Of a DNA stretch of 12,389 bases, positions 7,487 through 12,389 are shown one piece after another; positions within the stretch are counted from its first letter, which is position 1; the number at the start of each line of letters is the position of its first letter. The notes beneath the pieces are model-generated. The model was given only the letters and a program-made list of their open reading frames with translations, made no database searches and was not told the origin of the DNA. Where the stretch lies: contig QHZK01000088.1 of NCBI GenBank assembly GCA_003224635.1, forward strand, positions 1-12,389, written 5' to 3'. The position numbers were made by a program, and so were the translations under genes. The DNA comes from Acidobacteriota bacterium. Lineage in GTDB: Bacteria > Acidobacteriota > Terriglobia > UBA7540.

Positions 7487-7503
7487 GCGCCGTTATCCGG
7501 CGC
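7487..7503. repeat. Inverted repeat (6-bp GC stem, TTATC loop)
   Basis: GCGCCG pairs with CGGCGC around TTATC on the plus strand. It is the first of the four structures met on the minus strand after the sigma-factor stop at 7536. It could slow or process the transcript. It lacks a T-run. Confidence 0.5.
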
Positions 7504-7535
7504 AAGGGGCCCTTGACGCCAAGCTACGGACGGTA

Positions 7536-8474
7536 TCAAAGCGATGGCCTTCCCAGTTCCGCCACCGCGTAAGCCGGCGGGACGGCGGGACGCGCCGGAC
7601 GCAGCATTGCCTTCACTCGCGATTCGAGGCGCGCCAGGGCTGCGGAATGAAGCTGCGAGACGCGCGACTCGTCGACTCCCAGCTTCTCGCCGATCTCTTT
7701 CATGGTCAGGCCACGCTCGTAGTAGAGCGACATCATCAGGCGATCGCGCTCGGTCAGGCAGGTCATGGCGCGGTTCAAGATGGCCTTCTGCTCCCTGCGA
7801 TAGCGCTGGTCAAAGGCGCTTGCTTGAGGGCTCGCCACGAGCGTTTCGGGATCCTGCTGCCTAAGCTCAGCGGCCTCCATAGGCCGAAGCCAGTCGACGC
7901 CCACGGGCTGAAGTTCCTGTACGGTGCGGTACCACTTCTTCAGGCTGACCCCGAGCGCGCCAGCCATCTCGTCGTCGCCGACCGGACGCCCCAATTTGCG
8001 CTCCAGCTCTCGGTAAACCTTCTCAGCGCCCTTGGCCTTCTTTCTCATGTCTCGCGAGGCCGCATCCAGACTGCGCAGGCCGTCGAGGATCGCGCCTCGG
8101 ATGCGGTGTCGCGCGTAGCTTTCGAGCTTGACGTGTTTGCGCGCGTCGAACTTGCGGACGGCGTCGATGAGGCCCAGGACGCCCGCGCCGACCAGATCGT
8201 CCAAGTCAACGTGGGCAGGCAGATGCTCGCGCATCTGCAACGCCATCCGCTTGACAAGGGGGAGGAGCCGGACCATTAGCTGATCAAGCAGATGATCGGG
8301 GCGCTGGTCGCGGTCGGAATCACGGGTCCCGACCAGCGCCCGGCCGGGAGCGCCGGAATTCGGACTGCGTCGACGGCTGCCGTGCGGTCTCGACTTCCGC
8401 AGGAAGTTGGTTTGGGGGAGGCGTGGACTTGCTCCCTTGACTGCTCTCGTTCGCGCCGCTGCTCGAGCTCCCAT
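7536..8474 (-). CDS. RNA polymerase sigma factor, FliA/WhiG (sigma-28) family
   Basis: 312 residues from the ATG at 8474, which has ATGAGG with 7 nt spacing. Region 2 is at about 66-137, with VDLDDLVGAGVLGLIDAVRK (core binding) and ESYARHRIRGAILDGLRSLD (-10 recognition). Region 3 is at about 145-195 (KVYRELERKLGRPVGDDEMA). Region 4 is at about 238-287, with LTERDRLMMSLYYERGLTMK, then EIGEKLGVDESRVSQLHSAA as the -35 helix-turn-helix. This order is typical of group 3 sigma factors such as FliA or WhiG; in other bacteria these drive flagellar, chemotaxis or developmental genes. No flagellar gene is seen here, so its regulon is open. The first 60 residues are an Arg/Ser/Pro-rich extension that FliA lacks. 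Codon third-position GC is low in the first 17 codons, suggesting that the true N-terminus lies in another frame starting at 8560. No anti-sigma (FlgM) gene is visible. Confidence 0.93.
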   Translation of the reverse strand: MGARAAARTRAVKGASPRLPQTNFLRKSRPHGSRRRSPNSGAPGRALVGTRDSDRDQRPDHLLDQLMVRLLPLVKRMALQMREHLPAHVDLDDLVGAGVLGLIDAVRKFDARKHVKLESYARHRIRGAILDGLRSLDAASRDMRKKAKGAEKVYRELERKLGRPVGDDEMAGALGVSLKKWYRTVQELQPVGVDWLRPMEAAELRQQDPETLVASPQASAFDQRYRREQKAILNRAMTCLTERDRLMMSLYYERGLTMKEIGEKLGVDESRVSQLHSAALARLESRVKAMLRPARPAVPPAYAVAELGRPSL

Positions 8475-8560
8475 TCTTTAGCCTCATTCCGGAAGAGGCG
8501 TTCGCGCAGAGGGTGACGCTCTTCGTCTTGGCAGCGAACTGGGCGCCGATCAGACTTCAT
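8422..8560 (-). other. Possible out-of-frame 5' end of the sigma-factor gene
   Basis: An ATG at 8560-8558 is preceded by GGAAG with 6 nt spacing and opens a frame reading MKSDRRPVRCQDEERHPLRE and then a Glu/Arg/Gln-rich helix (AKEWELEQRREREQSREQVH). Codon third positions are GC-rich in this frame until about 8420. There the run CCCCCAAA (minus strand; GGGGG at 8414-8418 on plus) begins, and the sigma-factor frame becomes the GC3-rich one. One missing base at this run would join the two frames. The open frame itself continues to 8276 without further coding signal. It could instead be a short upstream ORF. Confidence 0.35.
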
Positions 8561-9178
8561 CGCGGGCTTCCGTCAACCAGCCACACCTAACCGGCGGCGT
8601 GAGACCGTGCGCTTCGGCATAGTGTCCCGCTCACAGACCTTCTGTTTCGCTGCTCGTCTCTCCTGGCAGCAAGTGCCGTGCCACTGTTTCGGGTTATGGG
8701 AGCAAGGGGATCAACACGGATAGGGGCGGAGGTCGAGTTCTTGCGACGCGCTCGGCGACGGCTCCAGCCGGCCGGCCGAAGTCGGAGGCCCTTGCCGCGC
8801 CTTCGTGCAGCGCAACTGTTGGGAGTTCAGGGAATTGGGCGGAAGGGTCGAAGCGCCTGCAGGAACAAAGGCGGCACCGAGACCTTGGGTTGGGGGACTG
8901 GCAGCGCCCCTGATCGCCCGGATCATCCAGTACCTCGGTGCTGGTCGGCCCAGTGATTCTCGCGGGCGCAGACGGAAAAAGAGAGCGCAGCTTAACTGGC
9001 GAACCCGTACCAAAAGGGAACTAGTCCCGTTTTGGAACTCGTGGGCGAGCCTCCTCCCAGACCTCGATCCCGGCAATGCCGTTCTGAGCGATCCCGGACG
9101 AATCCACGGCGTCGCTCTTGTGACGCGCGCTTGGCCTTCTCCCGTTACGCGGCGCCGGCGAGAACGTGACGCCCTCGT
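8561..9178. other. Gene-free region between formaldehyde dehydrogenase and sigma factor
   Basis: About 620 bp with open frames on both strands, but none has a convincing start, ribosome binding site or recognisable domain. The longest plus frame starts at GTG 8805 and ends at 9182, sharing the CTAG stop with the dehydrogenase gene. It encodes CWEF early on but has no Shine-Dalgarno sequence and an unconvincing composition. No tRNA, CRISPR or insertion-sequence end is seen. The only structured element noticed is the hairpin at 9010-9035. Confidence 0.4.
9010..9035 (-). terminator. Terminator-like hairpin downstream of the formaldehyde dehydrogenase gene
   Basis: CCAAAA pairs with TTTTGG and GGGA with TCCC, with one bulged base and a 5-nt loop. 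Read on the minus strand, the GGGA...TCCC stem is followed at once by TTTT, as in a weak intrinsic terminator. It lies about 145 bp beyond the stop of the minus-strand dehydrogenase gene. The stem is short, so confidence is modest. Confidence 0.35.
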
Positions 9179-10372
9179 CTAGTTGCGCGAGAGGGCGTGG
9201 TGCGGGTCGAGCACGAACTTCTTGGCGGCGCCCCGGTCAAAGTCCTTGTAGCCCTGTGGACCCTCATCCAGCGTGATCACGGTGACGTTGACGGCCTTGG
9301 CGATCTTGATCTTGTCGTAGAGAATCGCCATCATCAACTGCCGGTTGTACTTCATCACCGGACACTGGCCCGTGGTAAACTGAAGTGATTTCGCCCACCC
9401 AAGACCGATGCGAATACTGAGGTTGCCGAACCTGGCGTGCTCGTCCACGCCGCCCGGGTCCTCGGTCACGTAGAGTCCGGGAATGCCCAGCGCGCCGCCC
9501 GCCCGGGTGATGCCCATCAGCGAATTGAGCACCGTCGCCGGGGCCTCGCGCTTCGAGTCCGCGCCGTGACCGCGCGCCTCGAAGCCCACGCAGTCGATAC
9601 CGCAGTCCACTTCGGGGACGCCCAGGATCTGCGCGATCTGCTCGGCGACCGTGGCGCTCTTGGAAACGTCAACGGTCTCGCAGCCGAAGCTCCGCGCCTG
9701 GGCCAGGCGCTCTGGAATCAGGTCGCCGACGATGACGCAGGCCGCCCCCAGCAGGTGGCAGGCCGCCGCGCACGCCAGTCCCACCGGCCCCCCTCCGGCA
9801 ACGTAGACCGTCGAGCCCGTGGTGACGCCCGCGCTCACGGCGCCGTGATAGCCCGTGGGCAAGATGTCTGAGAGGCAGGTGAGGTCGCGGATCTTTTCCA
9901 TTGCCTGGGCCTTGTCGGGGAATTTGAGCAGGTTGAAGTCGGCGTAGGGTACCATGACGTACTCTGCCTGACCGCCCACCCATCCGCCCATGTCGACGTA
10001 TCCGTAGGCGGCCCCCGGCCGCGAAGGGTTCACGTTCACACAGATGCCCGTGGCGCGCTCCTTGCAGTTTCGGCAACGCCCGCAGGCAATATTAAACGGC
10101 ACCGAAACCAGGTCGCCCACTTTGATGAATTCCACGTCTCGCCCGGCCTCGATCACCTCGCCCGTGATCTCGTGGCCCAGGATCAGTCCCGGCGGCGCCG
10201 TCGTGCGTCCCCGGACCATGTGCTGATCGCTTCCGCAGATGTTGGTGGAGACAATTTTCAGAATGACGCCGTGCTCGCACTTCCGGTTTCCCAGCGCCAG
10301 TTTCGGGAAGTCCATGCTCTGGACTTCCACCTTTCCCGGCCCCATGTACGCGATGCCTCGATTGCTTGCCAT
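9179..10372 (-). CDS. fdhA: Glutathione-independent formaldehyde dehydrogenase (zinc-containing MDR family)
   Basis: 397 residues. The start ATG at 10372 is fixed by a strong AAAGGAGGG with about 8 nt spacing; the frame runs open to 10540, but that upstream part is leader. This is a medium-chain zinc dehydrogenase that oxidises formaldehyde to formate with NAD+ without free glutathione. Catalytic zinc ligands are C46 (NICGSDQH), H67 (LGHEITGEV) and D169 (CLSDILPTGYHG). Structural zinc ligands are C97, C100, C103 and C111 (ACGRCRNCKERATGIC). These numbers coincide with the Pseudomonas putida enzyme. The Rossmann loop is VAGGGPVG (191-198), with acidic D217 (VGDLIPERL) expected to select NAD+. 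The Q337-C338 region (TTGQCPVMKYN) is also typical of the family. The enzyme is cytoplasmic and likely serves detoxification or C1 metabolism. It has its own predicted promoter and lies 222 bp from the DUF2293 gene. Other aldehydes are possible substrates. Confidence 0.95.
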   Translation of the reverse strand: MASNRGIAYMGPGKVEVQSMDFPKLALGNRKCEHGVILKIVSTNICGSDQHMVRGRTTAPPGLILGHEITGEVIEAGRDVEFIKVGDLVSVPFNIACGRCRNCKERATGICVNVNPSRPGAAYGYVDMGGWVGGQAEYVMVPYADFNLLKFPDKAQAMEKIRDLTCLSDILPTGYHGAVSAGVTTGSTVYVAGGGPVGLACAAACHLLGAACVIVGDLIPERLAQARSFGCETVDVSKSATVAEQIAQILGVPEVDCGIDCVGFEARGHGADSKREAPATVLNSLMGITRAGGALGIPGLYVTEDPGGVDEHARFGNLSIRIGLGWAKSLQFTTGQCPVMKYNRQLMMAILYDKIKIAKAVNVTVITLDEGPQGYKDFDRGAAKKFVLDPHHALSRN

Positions 10373-10380
10373 AAATTTTC

Positions 10381-10424
10381 CCTCCTTTGTTGGCATTGAA
10401 GACTGCGGGGAGGTCGACGCCTCC
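10381..10424 (-). promoter_or_regulatory. Leader of fdhA with mutually exclusive pairings around the ribosome binding site
   Basis: On the minus strand, GGAGG (10424-10420) can pair with CCTCC (10413-10409) across a 6-nt loop. The same CCTCC can instead pair with GGAGG of the Shine-Dalgarno sequence (10385-10381) across 23 nt. The first structure leaves the ribosome site free and the second hides it. The pairings are seen in the sequence. That they act as a translational switch is inference, and 5-bp stems can arise by chance. Confidence 0.35.
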
Positions 10425-10492
10425 ATTCGATGAGATCGTGACGACACTTCTATCTGGTACCCGCGGCCTTGGCTTTGGGCTGGACCGCACGC

Positions 10493-10521
10493 ATTTAACC
10501 AAAACGTGACACCCTTTTCAA
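10493..10521 (-). promoter_or_regulatory. Predicted sigma70-type promoter of fdhA
   Basis: Minus strand TTGAAA (10521-10516), a 17-bp spacer, then TTAAAT (10498-10493). The -35 box matches consensus at five of six bases and the -10 box at four of six. Transcription would start near 10486, giving a leader of about 115 nt before the ATG at 10372. It lies in the gap after the DUF2293 gene, which implies that fdhA can be expressed independently. Confidence 0.45.
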
Positions 10522-10594
10522 GACCTGTGTCCAGCTTCATTCTTCGTCCTGTCGTGATCCCTCGCCCGGCATGACGTTCACACCAGTGCGGCCC

Positions 10595-11290
10595 TTAACG
10601 CTTTTCCCAATCCTTGAGCAACTGTTCGATCTTCTCCCAGACTTCTTCACGAGCTGAGGCTCGATCCATGCCTTCCATCAGCAATTCGTCGTAATTCGTA
10701 TGAGCGTGCCGCACGGAAGCGATCACAGCCAGCCTCAAAGCGTCCTCGTCAAGTGAGCGACCCGCGGCCGATCGGCCCACGCGCCCGCTTCCCCGAACCG
10801 CCGTGTGCTCAGCGATCCGGTGCGCTTCGCTCCGAGGGCAGCCGGGAAACAAATCGCGGATCTTGCCGGCCATCAGCTCGACCAGCTTCTCGTCGTAGTC
10901 ACGCCGGCGCTGCTCTTCCCGCTCGCGGCGAGAGGCCCGCAGACCTTCATCGGAAAGACATTCCTGCTCCGCACGCGCAAGAGCGCCCTCCTGAACAAGG
11001 ATTCCCTGTCGCTCGTAGCGCTTGCGCGAACGGCTGAAGCGGACCACAACCGCCGACAACGAACTGTGCTTCCTGGCGCGACGGGTGAGCGCGGCGTCGC
11101 CCCGGGGCAGGTAAACCAGGTGGTCCAGGTCGGCGCAGGCTAAGCACAAAGGTTGCCTTGCCTCCAGGATGAGAAACCTGCCGCTGGGCAAGTCGCTCTT
11201 GCACTGAGAGCATTGGGAGTCGCGCAGGGTCCAGAAGACAACGATCTCCGAGGGCTTGCCGGTCTCGGGCGCAGCGTCATCGTACGGCAA
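10595..11290 (-). CDS. DUF2293 domain protein with N-terminal zinc-ribbon-like Cys pairs
   Basis: 231 residues with a TTG start at 11290-11288, chosen because AGGAGGAGGAG lies 6 nt upstream and no in-frame ATG is closer. The C-terminal part (about 142-228) is a DUF2293 domain: KIRDLFPGCPRSEAHRIAEH, then DEDALRLAVIASVRHAHTNY and DELLMEGMDRASAREEVW. This domain is widespread but uncharacterised. The N-terminal part carries CSQC (27-30) and CLAC (49-52), a pattern expected of a small zinc ribbon. The middle (100-140) is highly charged (RREREEQRRRDYDEK) and probably helical or coiled. A zinc ribbon joined to a basic helical domain suggests nucleic-acid binding, but this is inference. It begins 19 bp after the stop of the FAD oxidoreductase and is very likely in its operon. 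There is no signal peptide or membrane segment. Confidence 0.82.
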   Translation of the reverse strand: MPYDDAAPETGKPSEIVVFWTLRDSQCSQCKSDLPSGRFLILEARQPLCLACADLDHLVYLPRGDAALTRRARKHSSLSAVVVRFSRSRKRYERQGILVQEGALARAEQECLSDEGLRASRREREEQRRRDYDEKLVELMAGKIRDLFPGCPRSEAHRIAEHTAVRGSGRVGRSAAGRSLDEDALRLAVIASVRHAHTNYDELLMEGMDRASAREEVWEKIEQLLKDWEKR

Positions 11291-11309
11291 CGTTGTCTCC
11301 TCCTCCTGA

Positions 11310-12389
11310 CTAATGCTTCTTGAATTTCTTCCAGTCCTTCAAAATCTCCCGCGCCGCGTTCCGCCCTGACGCCCCCGTCAGACCCGAGCCCGGGTGCGTG
11401 CCCGACCCGCAAAGGTAAAGCCTCTGGACAGGCGTTCGGTAGCGCGCCCAGCCAAGCAGAGGCCGCATGGTGAAGAGCTGGTCGAGCGCGAGCTCGCCAT
11501 GGTAGATGTGCCCGCCCGTGAGCGCGTAAGTCTCCTCGAGGTCGAGGGGCGTGATCACCTGCCGGTGAAGGATGAGGCCGGGAAGACCCGGAGCATACTC
11601 AGCGAGGGTCTTCACCACAGCATCGCCCAGAGCGTCACGCTGACAGTTCCAGTCCCCGCTCTTGAGCTTGAACGGCGCGAACTGCGCGTTGATGGACATG
11701 ACTTGCTGTCCGGCGGGCGCAAGCGAGGGATCGGTGAGGGAGGGAATTGCGACGTCGAGGACAGGGTGGGGCGAGAACTCGCCGTACTTCGAGGCGTCGA
11801 AGGCGCGCTCGAGGTAATCGACCTCCGGGCCGATGTGGATGCGGCCCCCAAGCGCGGCGCGAGTCCGCTCGGCAAGCGCCTCACCCTGGGCCGCGCCCGC
11901 CACTGCCTCAATGGCGGTGAACGGTGGCAGCCCCGCCAGCGCCAGGTTCACCTTGGCCACGGTCCCCAAGCACCGGTAGTTTTGCATCTTGACGAGGAAG
12001 TCCGGGTCCAGGTGCACGGGATCGACCAAGCGCAGAAAGGTCCGCCGGGGGTCGGCACTCGAGACCACCAGCTTCGCGGCGATCTCTTCGCCACTCGAAA
12101 GCGCCAGGCCCATTACGGACCCGTCCCTGATGCTGATTCCCGCGACCTCGGCGCCGGTCCTGATTTCGGCCCCCGCCTCCGTCGTCGCAGCGGCCATCGC
12201 GCGCGCTACGGACCCCATTCCTCCTCGCGGGAACTCCGCTCCGCCCGCCGGATTCGCGTCCAACGCGGCTCGCAACAGCAGGACAGCGGTCGATCCCGCC
12301 GACGTCGGCCCGAGGGACGTCCCAAAAATCCCGCGCGCGGCGATCGAGGCCTGGAGCAGCTCGGTCTCAAACCATTCCCCGACCAGGTC
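11310..12389 (-). CDS. Phytoene-desaturase/PYROXD2-like FAD-dependent oxidoreductase, C-terminal part (5' end outside window)
   Basis: The frame is open from the right edge and ends in TAG at 11312-11310, giving 359 residues. The N-terminal FAD GxGxxG motif lies outside the window. Visible parts are DLVGEWFETELLQASIAARG, then GPTSAGST and FPRGGMGSVARAMAAA (the substrate-domain turn typical of phytoene desaturase-like proteins), followed by AKLVVSSADPRRTFLRL. The C-terminal FAD-binding motif is LCGSGTHPGSGLTGASGRNA. The closest named family is PYROXD2 and its bacterial homologues, which are flavin amine-oxidase-like proteins of poorly known substrate. Carotenoid desaturases and isomerases share the fold, but no carotenoid gene is adjacent. 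It is probably cytoplasmic. The next gene begins 19 bp downstream, so the two are probably co-transcribed. The family is clear; the reaction is not. Confidence 0.9.
   Translation of the reverse strand, partial: DLVGEWFETELLQASIAARGIFGTSLGPTSAGSTAVLLLRAALDANPAGGAEFPRGGMGSVARAMAAATTEAGAEIRTGAEVAGISIRDGSVMGLALSSGEEIAAKLVVSSADPRRTFLRLVDPVHLDPDFLVKMQNYRCLGTVAKVNLALAGLPPFTAIEAVAGAAQGEALAERTRAALGGRIHIGPEVDYLERAFDASKYGEFSPHPVLDVAIPSLTDPSLAPAGQQVMSINAQFAPFKLKSGDWNCQRDALGDAVVKTLAEYAPGLPGLILHRQVITPLDLEETYALTGGHIYHGELALDQLFTMRPLLGWARYRTPVQRLYLCGSGTHPGSGLTGASGRNAAREILKDWKKFKKH

Noticed and set aside
8764..8780. GC palindrome CCGGCCGG
   Set aside because: Short GGCC-type palindromes are expected by chance in GC-rich DNA, and no paired structure or context supports it.
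8805..9182. Plus-strand open frame with CWEF near its start, recalling two-CW motif proteins, ending in the same CTAG as the dehydrogenase gene
   Set aside because: It has no ribosome binding site, a GTG start, no second CW and Arg-rich unconvincing composition. One short motif is not enough.
10373..10540. 56-residue N-terminal extension of formaldehyde dehydrogenase from the ATG at 10540
   Set aside because: The strong Shine-Dalgarno at 10381-10389 and agreement of zinc-ligand numbering with the known enzyme fix the start at 10372. The predicted promoter also lies inside the extension.

Overview
The window is a GC-rich bacterial chromosome segment. The best guess for its source is an Acidobacteriota genome. 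The evidence is an outer-membrane receptor C-terminus of the type expanded in that phylum, next to a TPR protein and a TPR-tailed sulfatase-like protein, plus a secreted protein beginning with an LFLKDGTY-type segment. This assignment rests on family recognition; no marker gene or rRNA is present.

Left part, plus strand (1-5981). The window opens inside a TonB-dependent-receptor-like beta-barrel gene that ends in a C-terminal Phe. Next is a long TPR protein. It is followed, with an ATGA overlap at the level of the open frames, by a secreted alkaline-phosphatase-superfamily ('sulfatase-like') protein with its own TPR tail. The sulfatase nucleophile position is Thr, not Cys/Ser, so a classical formylglycine sulfatase is unlikely. 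Then comes the decayed, frameshifted 3' end of a DUF4091 (glycoside hydrolase 123-like) gene. Last is an intact squalene-cyclase/prenyltransferase-repeat protein of unknown function that lacks a DxDD motif.

Middle part, minus strand (6272-8560). A secreted protein of unknown function lies downstream of a FliA/WhiG-family sigma factor. The 247 bp between them holds four closely spaced inverted repeats, including a perfect 20-bp palindrome. The 5' end of the sigma gene shows a switch of coding signal between frames at a run of five Gs, suggesting a frameshift or a misjudged start. No flagellar genes are visible nearby. A gene-free stretch of about 600 bp follows, with one terminator-like hairpin.

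Right part, minus strand (9179-12389). Read in the direction of transcription, there is a partial PYROXD2/phytoene-desaturase-like FAD oxidoreductase, a DUF2293 protein with an N-terminal zinc-ribbon-like Cys pattern 19 bp behind it, and a glutathione-independent formaldehyde dehydrogenase. The dehydrogenase keeps every zinc ligand of the Pseudomonas putida enzyme at the same residue numbers. It appears to have its own sigma70-like promoter (TTGAAA-N17-TTAAAT) and a leader in which a CCTCC segment can pair either with an upstream GGAGG or with the Shine-Dalgarno sequence.

Most genes are recognisable. No complete new multi-gene system is evident. The items most worth a second look are the fdhA leader, the hairpin cluster at 7411-7503, the Thr-type TPR-sulfatase, and the two frame anomalies (sigma factor 5' end, DUF4091 remnant).
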